46,240 nucleotides of DNA from assembly GCA_947581755.1 (NCBI GenBank), contig CANPVN010000012.1, positions 1-46,240 on the forward strand. The letters are read 5' to 3'. This DNA is from an uncultured Clostridia bacterium. Its GTDB lineage: Bacteria; Bacillota; Clostridia; Christensenellales; Pumilibacteraceae. Below, in pieces: positions 1 through 10,212 of the stretch (its first letter is position 1; each line of letters begins with the position of its first letter). Position numbers and translations under genes: made by a program. The notes beneath the pieces are model-generated. The model did not search any database and was not told where the DNA came from. It saw only the letters and a program-made list of their open reading frames with translations.

Positions 1-62
1 CAACCGAAAACCAATAAAAGGCATATTGTCGTTACGGACAATATCTTGATCAAACGTTTCAT
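1..62 (-). CDS. N-terminus of a probable lipoprotein (truncated by window edge)
   Basis: An ATG at 62 on the minus strand lies six bases after a good ribosome site (AAAGGAG, 69-75 region). The frame stays open to the window edge and encodes MKRLIKILSVTTICLLLVFG, a short basic N-terminus followed by a hydrophobic core. The next codon begins TG, so a Cys completing a lipobox (V-F-G-C) is possible but not seen. Read as the signal peptide of a secreted or lipid-anchored protein. The function cannot be told because only 20 codons are present. It is divergent from the lipoprotein gene at 334. Confidence 0.6.
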   Translation of the reverse strand, partial: MKRLIKILSVTTICLLLVFG

Positions 63-235
63 TTCTTTTCTCCTTTTGTCTTGGATAAGCCTATTATAAA
101 ACTTTTGCAAATTCGCTGTCAATTGATTAAACAACACTTTTGTCGAAAATGTTGCTAATATTACAAAATGGACACTTTTTGTATAGCAAAACATCAACAT
201 TTTGGTTTGTGTGGAAAATTTTATCAAATTTCCGC

Positions 236-263
236 TTGACATATTTCTCAAATATGATAAAAT
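236..263 (+). promoter_or_regulatory. Sigma-A-type promoter of the lipoprotein at 334
   Basis: TTGACA (236-241), a 16-bp spacer and TAAAAT (258-263). It lies about 65 bp upstream of the ribosome site of the gene starting at 334. Confidence 0.55.
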
Positions 264-333
264 AATATATGTAACAGATTAAAAGGCTTTCGAGTGTAAA
301 TATTATCATAAATATCATAAGGAGAAAAAGGCA

Positions 334-2022
334 ATGAAAAAGAGGTTATTGAGGCAGATCGGAATTATTCTTTTTCTGTTCGGGTTATTCTCTTTTGCGG
401 GGTGTTCGGGAGAGCCGATACGGTTGACGGCTCCGAGCAATTTCAGAATGGACTTCGGTATTCTGTATTGGGACGGAGACGAAAATGCCTCGGAATATGT
501 GTTGTTTATAGACGATAAGGAATATAAGACGCAAGAGACTCATTATAATTTTTCCTTTCTGGAAGAGGGCGAATATGACGTAAGCGTGATAGCGATAGGC
601 AAAGGACGCTATATCGACTCCGATCGCGCCGATTATTATATGCAAAAAGAACCTGTGCCACAGGCGGGGTATGATGAAACGGGATATTTGTATACTCTTC
701 TCGACGACGGCACGGGATACGAAGTATCGAGAGGAGAATTTCAATTTTCCGCTATGCCCGAATTTATAGAGATACCCGACTTTTATGCAAACCTGCCCGT
801 AAAACGCATAAAGGATTACGGATTTTCTACATCGAAAGATAAGTATGCTTTTCTTGATCAAAATGTAAATAAAACCACGAAGTCGGTAAAATTGCCGACT
901 TATCTGGAATCCATAGGGAAAGAAGCCTTTATGTGTTGCATAAATCTCGAAGCCGTCGATATTCCCGATATGGTGACGGAATTGGGTAATAACGCTTTTA
1001 ATCAATGTTTTTCTTTGACGCGAGTGAAACTGTCGAAAAACCTGAAGATTATTCCGTATCAATGCTTTAGGGATTGCAATATTAAAGAAATCGAGTTTCC
1101 CGAAGGTCTCGAAGAAATTCAAGGATCCGCATTCTGCGGAATGTATGCAGAATCCCGTCCCATCCTTCCCACTGATTTCGGCGGCGGACCACACGAGCAA
1201 AAGTGGCTTCCCGAAAGGCAGACGCAAGAAAATCTTACGAGCGTTGTTATTCCAAAATCCGTAAAGTATATAGGCGATTCTGCGTTCAAAGGCTGTGTCA
1301 ATCTATCGGATATTACGATTCTTTCCGATAATCTCGAATATTTGGGGACTTCGGCTTTCGGAGACAACGGGGTATATTTAGATAGCATTGGTTTTGAGAT
1401 ACGTCCTACGGCTTGGTATAAGGCACAGCCCGACGGGTTAATGTATTTGAGGGATGATTTGATATACTCATTTAAGGGTGATGACACGAGTGTAAAAAAA
1501 ATAGTCGTTCCCGACAATGTGAAATATATCGCATCGAGCGCATTCAGATATATGTCCGCTCTCGAAGAGTTATATATTCCCGACGGTGTTAAACTTTTGG
1601 GTAAACTTATTTGTTCCTATAAAAATTTGAAATCGGTAAGACTTCCTTCGGATTTGGACGCTATTCCCGAAAGAATGTTTATCGGTTGCGCAAGTTTGAC
1701 GCATGTAGATATACCCGAGACGGTAAAATCAATAGGGCAATACGCTTTTTCTATGTGCAGTTCTCTTGAGAGCGTAACACTGCCGTCTGGCTTGGAGAGG
1801 ATAGATGACAATGCTTTTTCGGAGTCGGGGATTTCCGAGATAAGGATACCGCATTCCGTAAAGTATATCGGAGAATTTATTTTTGCAAAATGCGCAAATC
1901 TCAAGAGTATTTATTACGAGGGAACCGCGCAAGAATGGATGATATTGATAGAAGAAAACAATGCCGAAGATAATTTTGCCAAAGACGCCACCGTTTACTT
2001 TGCCAAAGACACAATCGATTAA
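334..2022 (+). CDS. BspA-like leucine-rich-repeat lipoprotein
   Basis: Predicted surface lipoprotein of 562 residues. The N-terminus is a lipoprotein signal peptide with lipobox F-A-G-C and lipidated Cys24. Residues about 30-100 look like a fibronectin-type beta domain (N-F-R, Y-W-D, G-E-Y-D-V-S-V-I-A). From about residue 150 to the end there are BspA/TpLRR-type repeats (LRR_5), recognisable by recurring I-P-x-S/T-V-K-x-I-G-x-x-A-F-x-x-C/S-x-x-L. The start has a ribosome site (AAGGAG, 319-324) about nine bases upstream. Proteins of this family are often adhesins or surface-binding proteins; the ligand here is unknown. It has its own promoter. No clear terminator is seen before glgB, 140 bp downstream. 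Confidence 0.85.
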   Translation: MKKRLLRQIGIILFLFGLFSFAGCSGEPIRLTAPSNFRMDFGILYWDGDENASEYVLFIDDKEYKTQETHYNFSFLEEGEYDVSVIAIGKGRYIDSDRADYYMQKEPVPQAGYDETGYLYTLLDDGTGYEVSRGEFQFSAMPEFIEIPDFYANLPVKRIKDYGFSTSKDKYAFLDQNVNKTTKSVKLPTYLESIGKEAFMCCINLEAVDIPDMVTELGNNAFNQCFSLTRVKLSKNLKIIPYQCFRDCNIKEIEFPEGLEEIQGSAFCGMYAESRPILPTDFGGGPHEQKWLPERQTQENLTSVVIPKSVKYIGDSAFKGCVNLSDITILSDNLEYLGTSAFGDNGVYLDSIGFEIRPTAWYKAQPDGLMYLRDDLIYSFKGDDTSVKKIVVPDNVKYIASSAFRYMSALEELYIPDGVKLLGKLICSYKNLKSVRLPSDLDAIPERMFIGCASLTHVDIPETVKSIGQYAFSMCSSLESVTLPSGLERIDDNAFSESGISEIRIPHSVKYIGEFIFAKCANLKSIYYEGTAQEWMILIEENNAEDNFAKDATVYFAKDTID

Positions 2023-2119
2023 TAATAATCCAACCTTATAAAAAAACCAACCCAAAAAAATTCACCTTGTTGACGAGGGCATAAATCTGCTAAATTTTTA
2101 CAAAAAGTTATTACAGATA

Positions 2120-2148
2120 TTGAATTCCCGAAAAAAATGTGTTATACT
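2120..2148 (+). promoter_or_regulatory. Promoter of the glycogen operon
   Basis: TTGAAT (2120-2125), a 17-bp spacer and TATACT (2143-2148), with TG one base before the -10 (extended -10). The predicted start near 2155 lies right at the glgB ribosome site AAAGGAG (2154-2160), giving a leader of only about 11 bases. Confidence 0.6.
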
Positions 2149-2165
2149 ATATTAAAGGAGAGTCT

Positions 2166-3998
2166 ATGACTATCGACGCGGAACGATTTATAACGGGAAA
2201 CGAGAGTAGGGCTTACGGGTACCTCGGGTGTGAATTTAAGGGTGAGACTGCCGTTTTTACGGTATGGGCGCCCAAAGCGGACAGAGTCAAATTGACGGGG
2301 GATTTCTGCGATTGGAAGGGACTCGACATGGTAAGGACGGGAGAATTTTGGCGTATCGAAACCAAGGCGAACCTCGGAGACAGATATAAATACGAGATAA
2401 CGGGCGACAACGGAACGCGCTTAAAGGCGGATCCGTTTGCTTTTTATAACGAGACGGAAGGCAAGACCGCAAGTATAGTTTTCGATAAGGCTGCGATAAA
2501 AGTCAACGATGAAAAGTATCAAAGGCAAAAGAAAGCGCCTTATCATCGACCCGTCAATATTTACGAAGTACATATAGGTTCCTGGCGTAGGGATAACGGC
2601 GCATACTATAATTACAGGAGATTTGCCGACGAATGCGCGCGATATATGCGCGACTGCGGCTATAACTATATAGAGTTGATCGGGATTTCGGAACATCCCT
2701 TCGACAGATCCTGGGGTTATCAGGTCACGGGTTATTTTTCTCCCACCGCGCGTTACGGTACGCCTTTGGATTTTGCCTATATGGTCGAGAAGTTCCATTC
2801 CTTCGGCATAGGCGTTATTCTCGATTGGGTGCCGGGGCATTTCCCCAAAGACGAGTTCGGACTTATCGAGTTCGACGGCGGCAATTTATTCGAGCTTGAC
2901 GACGAACTTATGAAGGAGCACCGAGAATGGGGTACGCGCTGTTTCGATTACGGCAAGGGCGGAGTCCGATCTTTTCTTATATCTTCGGCAATGATGTGGT
3001 TCGACGTTTATCACATTGACGGATTGCGGGTGGACGCCGTTGCAAGTATGCTGTATCTCGATTATGACAGGAAGGAATTTCATCCCAATATATACGGCGG
3101 AAACTACAACCTCGAGGCGATAAATTTTTTACGACAACTCAATTCTTCGGTATTCGCCGCTCATTCCGACGCGCTTATGATAGCGGAAGAGTCCACCGCC
3201 TTTCCTCTCGTGACGGGAAGAACGGACAAGGGCGGTTTGGGATTCAATTACAAGTGGAACATGGGCTGGATGAACGACACTCTCGATTATATCTCTTACG
3301 AGCCGATATACAGACAGTATCATCACGACAAATTGACTTTCTCGATGACTTACGCTTTCAGCGAAAATTACATATTGCCCATTTCGCATGACGAGGTGGT
3401 TTACGGCAAAGGCACGCTTCTGTCACGGCAAAAGGGAAATTACGAACAGAAGTTTGCGGGTTTTCGTCAGACTTTGGCATATATGTACGCTTTTCCCGGG
3501 AAGAAACTCGTTATGATGGGCACCGAGAACGCTACTTTCGACGAGTGGGACTATTCCAAAGAGTTATTCCGAGGTATTCTCGACTATCCCGAACACGCCA
3601 AGAGCGCGGAGTTCGTGAAAAGCCTCAACAAATTGTATCTTCATACCGCGGCGCTTTACAGCCTGGACGACAGTTGGAAGGGGTTCGAGTGGGTCGTCGT
3701 GGACGACAACAAAGCCAACGTCATCGCCTTTATACGCAAGGATAAGCGCGGAGGACGGTTGTTGGCGATATTCAATTTTTCTCCCGTAGCGCGCGATAAA
3801 TATTATTTTCCGCTTGACTGCGAATGTGAGTTGATCCCCGTACTTAAGAGCGCGGAGGGCGTTACTCGACCCGACGACGTCGTTTACGGAACTATCAAGG
3901 AACGGGACGGACGAGATTATTTGGTATATGACCTCGGGAGTTTCGAAGCGTCATACTTCAAAATAAAAAAAGCACCTTTGAAAAGGAGAGTAAAATGA
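2166..3998 (+). CDS. glgB: 1,4-alpha-glucan branching enzyme GlgB
   Basis: GH13 enzyme that cuts alpha-1,4 glucan chains and re-attaches them as alpha-1,6 branches during glycogen synthesis. I chose the ATG at 2166 because AAAGGAG ends five bases upstream; an in-frame GTG at 2139 has no ribosome site. This gives 610 residues. An N-terminal CBM48 domain (about residues 10-100, V-W-A-P-x-A) precedes the catalytic barrel. The GH13 catalytic residues are visible: Asp290 in D-G-L-R-V-D-A-V, Glu341/342 in A-E-E-S-T and Asp409 in S-H-D-E-V. The C-terminal beta domain is normal. It lacks the extra N-terminal domain of the longer enterobacterial form. First gene of the glg operon; its stop overlaps glgC by four bases. 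Confidence 0.95.
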   Translation: MTIDAERFITGNESRAYGYLGCEFKGETAVFTVWAPKADRVKLTGDFCDWKGLDMVRTGEFWRIETKANLGDRYKYEITGDNGTRLKADPFAFYNETEGKTASIVFDKAAIKVNDEKYQRQKKAPYHRPVNIYEVHIGSWRRDNGAYYNYRRFADECARYMRDCGYNYIELIGISEHPFDRSWGYQVTGYFSPTARYGTPLDFAYMVEKFHSFGIGVILDWVPGHFPKDEFGLIEFDGGNLFELDDELMKEHREWGTRCFDYGKGGVRSFLISSAMMWFDVYHIDGLRVDAVASMLYLDYDRKEFHPNIYGGNYNLEAINFLRQLNSSVFAAHSDALMIAEESTAFPLVTGRTDKGGLGFNYKWNMGWMNDTLDYISYEPIYRQYHHDKLTFSMTYAFSENYILPISHDEVVYGKGTLLSRQKGNYEQKFAGFRQTLAYMYAFPGKKLVMMGTENATFDEWDYSKELFRGILDYPEHAKSAEFVKSLNKLYLHTAALYSLDDSWKGFEWVVVDDNKANVIAFIRKDKRGGRLLAIFNFSPVARDKYYFPLDCECELIPVLKSAEGVTRPDDVVYGTIKERDGRDYLVYDLGSFEASYFKIKKAPLKRRVK

Positions 3999-5176
3999 GA
4001 AAAAAGAAATGTATAGCAATGTTGCTTGCGGGAGGACAGGGTACAAGACTCTATGCGCTCACCTCGAATATAGCCAAACCTGCGGTGTCGTTCGGCTCCA
4101 AGTACAGGATAATAGATTTCACATTGAGCAACTGCGCCAATTCCGATATAGATACCGTGGGAATATTGACTCAGTATCGTCCGCTCATACTCAACGAGTA
4201 TATAGGCAACGGAGAACCGTGGGATCTTGACAGGACGGACGGCGGAGTACATATACTTTCTCCTTATCAGGCAAAGGGCGAAAACCGTTGGTACAAGGGC
4301 ACTGCCGACGCAATAAAACAGAACCTCGAATTTCTGACTCAATTCGATTCCGACCATGTGCTGATATTGTCGGGTGACCATATATACAAGATGGATTACT
4401 CTCTCATGCTCGACGCGCACATAGCCGCCGACGCGGACTGCACGATAGCCGTTATAGACGTAGAGCAAAAAGACGCGAGCCGTTTCGGAATAATGGAATA
4501 CGGAGACGATATGCGTATCGTGGGCTTCGAGGAAAAACCCAAAGAGCCGAAATCCAATCACGCCTCTATGGGAGTGTATATCTTCAAAAAAGACGCGCTT
4601 GTGGAAGAACTCATCAAAGATTCCTTAGACAAGACGAGTACGAACGACTTCGGAAAGGATATAATTCCCAAAATGCTCGCCCGAAAAAAGCGAATGTTTG
4701 CATATAAATTCAAGGGATATTGGAAAGACGTGGGGACGGTTACTTCTCTGTGGGAAGCGAATATGGACTTGCTGGGCAGCGAACCCGCGATGGATCTGTA
4801 CGGCGCGGACAAAATCTATTCGAGGAACGAGTCTTATCCGCCGCTGTATGTAGCAAAAGACGGCTCTATGAAAAACAGTCTTGCCACCGCGGGCTGCAAG
4901 GTGTACGGCAGAGTGGAAAACTCGGTACTCAGCGAGGACGTTTATATAGGAAAAGGCAGTGTAATTCGCAACAGCGTCATAATGCGCGGCACGCATATAG
5001 GAGAAAATACCGTTATCGATTACGGAATGATAGACGAATATGCGCATATAGGCAACGGCGTTAAGATAGGAGACGAAAACTCGGGGAAGGATAAAATCGC
5101 GCTTATAGGCAGAGGAAAACTCATTCCCGACAACGAGAAAATCGCATCGGGAGCAATAGTGGAGGAAGAAGCATGA
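3995..5176 (+). CDS. glgC: Glucose-1-phosphate adenylyltransferase, catalytic subunit GlgC
   Basis: Makes ADP-glucose from glucose-1-phosphate and ATP, the committed step of bacterial glycogen synthesis. 393 residues. The N-terminal nucleotidyltransferase signature is intact (L-A-G-G-Q-G-T-R-L, then [15 protein letters not shown]). Other family motifs present are K-G-T-A-D-A-I, the acidic S-G-D-H-I-Y, F-E-E-K-P and the sugar-binding W-K-D-V-G-T. A left-handed beta-helix of hexapeptide repeats forms the C-terminal part. The ATG overlaps the glgB stop (ATGA) with AAAGGAG ending inside glgB, so translation is coupled. It probably acts with GlgD, encoded next. Confidence 0.95.
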   Translation: MRKKKCIAMLLAGGQGTRLYALTSNIAKPAVSFGSKYRIIDFTLSNCANSDIDTVGILTQYRPLILNEYIGNGEPWDLDRTDGGVHILSPYQAKGENRWYKGTADAIKQNLEFLTQFDSDHVLILSGDHIYKMDYSLMLDAHIAADADCTIAVIDVEQKDASRFGIMEYGDDMRIVGFEEKPKEPKSNHASMGVYIFKKDALVEELIKDSLDKTSTNDFGKDIIPKMLARKKRMFAYKFKGYWKDVGTVTSLWEANMDLLGSEPAMDLYGADKIYSRNESYPPLYVAKDGSMKNSLATAGCKVYGRVENSVLSEDVYIGKGSVIRNSVIMRGTHIGENTVIDYGMIDEYAHIGNGVKIGDENSGKDKIALIGRGKLIPDNEKIASGAIVEEEA

Positions 5177-6291
5177 AAAACGCAATGGGTTTGATTTTCG
5201 GAAATATTCACGAGAAAGAACTTCCCGAGATGACTGCGGGCAGGACTCTCGGAAGCCTTCCTTTCGGCGGGAGATTCCGCCTTATAGACTTCGCGCTTTC
5301 CAACATGTCCAACAGCGGCATAGAAAAGATAGGCATAATCACGAAAAGCAATTATCAATCGCTTATGCGTCACGTGGGAAGCGGCAAAAGTTGGGACTTG
5401 TCACGAAAGAACGGCGGAGTATTCTTCTTGCCGCCCTTCGGCAGCGGCTCGGGAGGCGCCTATTCTTCGCGTTTCGAGGCGTTGACTTTCAATAAGGACT
5501 TTATACAAAAATCCGACGAAAAATATCTTGTGATGAGCGATTGCGACAACGTTTGCAACATAGATTTCGATAAAGTCATTAAATTTCATTCCGACCGCAA
5601 CGCGGATATAACCGTCATATATCGCAAAAAGACCATTATGCCTCACGACGTCAAAAAACGCATAACTTTTACTTTGGACGACGACGGAAAAGTTATCGAG
5701 GCAAAACACAAGATAATGCCCACGGGCGTACATAATATCTATACCAATATGCTTGTGGTAAACAGAGCGTTGCTCATTTCTCTCTTGTCGGGAGAGTCGG
5801 ACGTTCCCATAACGAGTTTCTCTTCCGATGTGATAGTGGGCGGTGTGGGCGATTATGCCATTTACGGATACGAGTTGGAAGGCTATTTTGCGGGGATAGA
5901 CAGTATGGCGAATTACTTCAAACACTCTATGGAGTTGCTTGACGAATCCAATCGCGACGCATTATTCGACAATAACGGCGCAAGAATAAGAACGAGAGTA
6001 CGCGACAGCGCGCCTTGCAAGACGGGAATGAACGCCGAGATAAGCAACTCTATCATCGCAGACGGCTGTAAAGTGGACGGAGTCGTCGAGAACAGTATTC
6101 TGTTCAGAGGCGTAGAAGTCCAAAAGGGCGCGGTGGTACGCAATTCCATTCTCTTTCAACACACCGTCGTCGAAAGCGACAGTCGATTAAATTGCGTCAT
6201 AAGCGATAAAGATTGCCGCATATTGGAAGGAAGAGTACTGTCGGGACACAGTACCGCGCCGTATTTTATAAGAAAAGGAAATATAATATAA
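5173..6291 (+). CDS. glgD: GlgD, non-canonical ADP-glucose pyrophosphorylase subunit
   Basis: GlgC paralogue of 372 residues. The catalytic glycine-rich loop is replaced by G-L-I-F-G-N-I-H, while the later R-L-I-D-F-A-L-S-N motif and the C-terminal beta-helix are kept. In Firmicutes with GlgC/GlgD pairs, GlgD alone is reported to be essentially inactive and to stimulate GlgC in a mixed tetramer; I infer the same here from the missing loop and gene order. Its ATG overlaps the glgC stop by four bases (ATGA), consistent with co-translation of the two subunits in matched amounts. Confidence 0.93.
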   Translation: MKNAMGLIFGNIHEKELPEMTAGRTLGSLPFGGRFRLIDFALSNMSNSGIEKIGIITKSNYQSLMRHVGSGKSWDLSRKNGGVFFLPPFGSGSGGAYSSRFEALTFNKDFIQKSDEKYLVMSDCDNVCNIDFDKVIKFHSDRNADITVIYRKKTIMPHDVKKRITFTLDDDGKVIEAKHKIMPTGVHNIYTNMLVVNRALLISLLSGESDVPITSFSSDVIVGGVGDYAIYGYELEGYFAGIDSMANYFKHSMELLDESNRDALFDNNGARIRTRVRDSAPCKTGMNAEISNSIIADGCKVDGVVENSILFRGVEVQKGAVVRNSILFQHTVVESDSRLNCVISDKDCRILEGRVLSGHSTAPYFIRKGNII

Positions 6292-6315
6292 TTGTCGATA
6301 AGAAAAGGAGAAATT

Positions 6316-7749
6316 ATGGAAAAGAAAACAAAAATTTTATTTGTAAGTTCCGAGGTTCAGCCCTTTTGCGGAACGGGCGGACTCGGTGATGTAATGGGCT
6401 CTTTGCCTCATGCTCTCAACGCAACGGGAAAAGCCGAGGTGCGTGTGGTATTGCCGCTCTACGAGAGCATGGCGGGCGAGTACAAGAACCAACTCAAATT
6501 CGAATTCAGTCTCGAGGTGCCTGTCTCCTGGCGAAAACAATATTGCGGAGTATTCAGTCTGAGGAAAGAAAACACCGTGTATTATCTTATAGACAACGAG
6601 TATTATTTCAAACGCTACAATTTGTACGGCTATTACGATGACGGCGAGCGTTTTACTTTCTTTTCCCGCGCTGTACCCGAGATCCTCGACAAACTCGATT
6701 TTATGCCCGACGTTATTCATTGCCATGATTGGCACACCGCGCTCGTTCCCGTTTATATGAAGTTGTTCTATTCTTCGCGCTATCCATCGGTAAAGACGGT
6801 GTTTACCATTCACAACATAGAGTATCAGGGACAGTTCCCGCTCGGCATAGGCGAGGATCTTTTGGGAATAAGCAATCATGATATAGGCATACTCGAGTAC
6901 GGCGGCTGTATCAATTTCATGAAGGGCGGCATAGAGGCTTGCGACGCGCTTACCACCGTAAGTCCCACTTACGCGTTGGAACTCACCGAGCCGTATCACG
7001 CCTACGGACTCGACGCGATAATAAGACGCAACAAAGGCAAAATGACGGGCATTATGAACGGCATCGACGAACATCTTTTCGATCCCGCGACAAATCCTTC
7101 GTTGTTTTTCAATTACGATTCGAGTTGTTTCGAAAAGAAAGTTCTCAACAAGACGGAACTGCAGAAAATGGTGGGCTTGCCCGTGGACAAGAATATCCCG
7201 CTCATAGGCATGGTTACGAGGCTTGCGGCGCATAAGGGACTCGAATTGTTGAAATTCGCGCTTCACGATATTTTGAAAAGCGACGTTCAGCTTGTGCTTT
7301 TGGGCACGGGAAGTCCTTCTTTGGAGGATTATTTCAGGCATATTCAAATGGAATTCGACAAGAGAATAAGCGCAGTCATCGCCTATAACAAGGACTTGTC
7401 GCAAAAGATCTATGCGGGAGCCGATCTGTTCCTTATGCCTTCAAAGAGCGAGCCTTGCGGACTCAGTCAGATGATAGCCTGCAAATACGGTACCTTGCCG
7501 ATAGTACGCGCTTGCGGCGGACTGAAAGATTCCATAAAAGACATAGACGGCGGAGACGGCATAGGCTTCGTGTTTGAGAATTTCGATGTGCTTGCGCTCA
7601 ACAACACCGTGGACAGAGCGATCAAACTGTACAATAACGACAGAGCGACTTTCGAAGCGGCGGCAAAAAGAGCGATGGGAACCGATTTTTCCTGGAATAA
7701 GAGCGCAAACGCATATATCGCGCTCTACGACCGCATAATCGAAAAATAA
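6316..7749 (+). CDS. glgA: Glycogen synthase GlgA (GT5)
   Basis: Transfers glucose from ADP-glucose to growing alpha-1,4-glucan chains. The ATG at 6316 follows AAAGGAG (6304-6310) with a five-base gap; an in-frame TTG at 6292 has no ribosome site. This gives 477 residues. The GT5 N-domain and the C-terminal GT-B domain are both present, with the conserved S-E-P-C-G-L-S-Q and C-G-G-L-K-D motifs near the acceptor end. The usual N-terminal K-T-G-G-L is read as G-T-G-G-L (Gly19 in place of Lys), a substitution in the ADP-glucose-binding loop. It follows glgD after 24 bases and precedes glgP by 39. Confidence 0.93.
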   Translation: MEKKTKILFVSSEVQPFCGTGGLGDVMGSLPHALNATGKAEVRVVLPLYESMAGEYKNQLKFEFSLEVPVSWRKQYCGVFSLRKENTVYYLIDNEYYFKRYNLYGYYDDGERFTFFSRAVPEILDKLDFMPDVIHCHDWHTALVPVYMKLFYSSRYPSVKTVFTIHNIEYQGQFPLGIGEDLLGISNHDIGILEYGGCINFMKGGIEACDALTTVSPTYALELTEPYHAYGLDAIIRRNKGKMTGIMNGIDEHLFDPATNPSLFFNYDSSCFEKKVLNKTELQKMVGLPVDKNIPLIGMVTRLAAHKGLELLKFALHDILKSDVQLVLLGTGSPSLEDYFRHIQMEFDKRISAVIAYNKDLSQKIYAGADLFLMPSKSEPCGLSQMIACKYGTLPIVRACGGLKDSIKDIDGGDGIGFVFENFDVLALNNTVDRAIKLYNNDRATFEAAAKRAMGTDFSWNKSANAYIALYDRIIEK

Positions 7750-7788
7750 CGCAAGTAAAAAAAAGAGATAACCAAAGGAGAGGGGATT

Positions 7789-10212
7789 TTGGAAAATTTA
7801 ACGCTTACGGAATTCAAAGAGATGATTTCGGATAGCCTCACTCGTTATTTTGCCACGAGTTTGGGGAGCGCTACCGTAGTTCAACTCTATAAGGCGACGG
7901 CTATAACTTTGCGCGATATTTTACTCAGGAAAAAGCAGCGTAACAATGCCGAAGTCGTCAAAAAAGGACTCAAACGCGTATATTATCTGTGCATGGAGTT
8001 TTTGTTGGGACGTTCGTTGAAGAACAATCTTTACAATCTGGGACTCACGGACTTCATGCGCGAAACGCTTAAAAGTACGGGATATACTCTCGAGGAACTG
8101 TACGAGACGGAATCCGACGCAGGTCTCGGCAATGGCGGCTTGGGAAGATTGGCGGCGTGCTATATGGACGCGCTCGCTTCGCTTTCTTATCCCGCGATGG
8201 GCTTTTCTTTGCGCTATGAGTACGGACTTTTCAAACAGAAGATAGTCGAAAACAATCAAGTGGAACTGCCCGACGAGTGGCTCGGCACGGGCGAAGTTTG
8301 GCTTATGGCAAGAAGCGACAAGCAATTCAGCGTACGGTTGGGCGGCACGGTAAAGACGGAAAGCAGAGAGGGCAGACTGTGCTTTACGCACAGCGGCGGA
8401 CAAGTTCTCGAGGCGATCGCTTCGGACTATATGGTAAGCGGCTATGACAGCAAGAGCGTCGGAGTCATAAGACTGTGGAGAGCGGCGGCAAAGAAGCAAT
8501 TCGATATGCAATCCTTTTCGCAAGGCGATTATCTTTCCGCGCTTGCGGCGCAGAACGAAGCCGAACTCATAAGCAAGGTATTGTATCCTTCCGACGAGCA
8601 TTACGAGGGAAAGCAACTGCGTCTGTCTCAGCAATATTTTTTGGTGAGCGCAAGTCTGCAAAGCATACTCGCGGATCATTTGAGATTGTACGAAACTTTG
8701 GATAATCTTCCCGAAAAGGCGGCTGTGCATATAAACGACACTCATCCTTCGTTGGCTATTCCCGAACTTATGAGGTTGCTTATGGACGAGCACGGCTATT
8801 CTTGGGACAAGGCTTGGAAAATCACGGTAAACACAATAGCGTATACCAACCATACCGTCATGAGCGAGGCTCTCGAAAAGTGGGACATCAAACTTTTCAA
8901 AGCGTTGTTGCCGAGGATTTACATGATTATAGACGAGATAAATCGCCGTTTTCAAAATTCCATGTACAGTGTAATGCCTTTTGACAAACTCGCCAACATG
9001 CTTCCTCTGTACGACGGAATGGTGCGTATGGCAAATCTGTGCGTGATAGGCAGTCACAAAGTCAACGGAGTCTCGGAACTTCATTCGCAGATCCTCAAAG
9101 ACAGAATTTTCCCCGAGTTCAACAAGATAAGTCCCGAAAAATTCATGTCCGTTACCAACGGTATCGCTTACAGACGATGGCTGTGTCAGGCGAATCCGCG
9201 ACTTACGGCTTTTATAAAAGAACTCATCGGCGACGGGTTTATGAGAGACGCGGGAGAACTCGAAAAATTGAGAGCGTACGAGAACGACAATCGCGCGGCG
9301 GAACGACTTGCCGAGATAAAGCACGAAAACAAAACGGACTTTGCGCAATATGTCGAGGAAAAATTTTCTCTGCAAATAGACCCCGACTCGCGTTTCGACG
9401 TGCAGATAAAACGTTTGCACGAGTACAAACGCCAATTAATGAATGCGCTTAAGATAATAGCGTTATATATCGATATAAAAGAGGGAAACACCGACGTTAC
9501 GCCTCAAACTTTTATCTTCGGAGCAAAGGCGGCGGAGGGATATTATCACGCAAAGCGTGTAATAAAACTCATAAACTGCATGGCGCAGACAATATCTCGC
9601 GACAAAAAAGTTCGCGACATAATAAGAGTATTGTTTGTCGAGAACTATGACGTATCCAAGGCGGAACGCATAATCCCCGCGTCCGAGGTGAGCGAGCAAA
9701 TAAGTCTTGCGGGCAAGGAAGCGAGCGGCACATCCAATATGAAATTCATGCTTAACGGCGCGTTGACTTTGGGCACGGTGGACGGAGCGAACATAGAGAT
9801 AGGCGAGGCTGTCGGAAAAGACAATATCTTTACCTTCGGCATGAGCGCGGACGACGTAGAAGAAACTTGGAAAAAGGGCTATTCGGCTTCGGTATATTAT
9901 ACGCACGATGCGGTTATACGCGACGTTATAGATATGTTGAGGATAGGTTTCGGCGGCGAGACCTTTGCCGACCTTGCGAATTATCTGACTATAGGGAGCG
10001 GCAATGTGGCTGACCCCTATATGTGTCTTAAAGATTTCGGCGACTATTGCAAAACTGCGGCAAGAATGGATGAGTGCTACAAAGACAAGAGAAAATGGAA
10101 TAAAAAGTCTCTTATTAACATAGCGGAATCGGGAATTTTCTCGGCAGAGAGAAGTATAGAAAAGTACGCGCGCGAGATATGGGATCTCCGCAAGACCACC
10201 GATGAAACTTAA
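7789..10212 (+). CDS. glgP: Glycogen/starch phosphorylase GlgP (GT35)
   Basis: Releases glucose-1-phosphate from the non-reducing ends of glycogen using phosphate and pyridoxal phosphate. 807 residues, the usual length. Seen motifs: E-S-D-A-G-L-G-N-G-G-L-G-R-L-A-A-C near residue 110, the I-N-D-T-H-P region, and the PLP site E-A-S-G-T-S-N-M-K-F-M-L-N-G with the Schiff-base lysine at about 652. The start appears to be TTG at 7789, since AAAGGAG (7774-7780) lies eight bases upstream and no nearer ATG fits. Placing breakdown and synthesis in one operon is common in Firmicutes. Its 3' end overlaps the next gene by 11 bases. Confidence 0.95.
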   Translation: MENLTLTEFKEMISDSLTRYFATSLGSATVVQLYKATAITLRDILLRKKQRNNAEVVKKGLKRVYYLCMEFLLGRSLKNNLYNLGLTDFMRETLKSTGYTLEELYETESDAGLGNGGLGRLAACYMDALASLSYPAMGFSLRYEYGLFKQKIVENNQVELPDEWLGTGEVWLMARSDKQFSVRLGGTVKTESREGRLCFTHSGGQVLEAIASDYMVSGYDSKSVGVIRLWRAAAKKQFDMQSFSQGDYLSALAAQNEAELISKVLYPSDEHYEGKQLRLSQQYFLVSASLQSILADHLRLYETLDNLPEKAAVHINDTHPSLAIPELMRLLMDEHGYSWDKAWKITVNTIAYTNHTVMSEALEKWDIKLFKALLPRIYMIIDEINRRFQNSMYSVMPFDKLANMLPLYDGMVRMANLCVIGSHKVNGVSELHSQILKDRIFPEFNKISPEKFMSVTNGIAYRRWLCQANPRLTAFIKELIGDGFMRDAGELEKLRAYENDNRAAERLAEIKHENKTDFAQYVEEKFSLQIDPDSRFDVQIKRLHEYKRQLMNALKIIALYIDIKEGNTDVTPQTFIFGAKAAEGYYHAKRVIKLINCMAQTISRDKKVRDIIRVLFVENYDVSKAERIIPASEVSEQISLAGKEASGTSNMKFMLNGALTLGTVDGANIEIGEAVGKDNIFTFGMSADDVEETWKKGYSASVYYTHDAVIRDVIDMLRIGFGGETFADLANYLTIGSGNVADPYMCLKDFGDYCKTAARMDECYKDKRKWNKKSLINIAESGIFSAERSIEKYAREIWDLRKTTDET

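Noticed and set aside
127..318. Minus-strand frame of 63 codons with a C-P-F-C motif
   Set aside because: No ribosome site before its ATG, it covers the promoter and leader of the lipoprotein at 334, and its composition fits AT-rich non-coding DNA.
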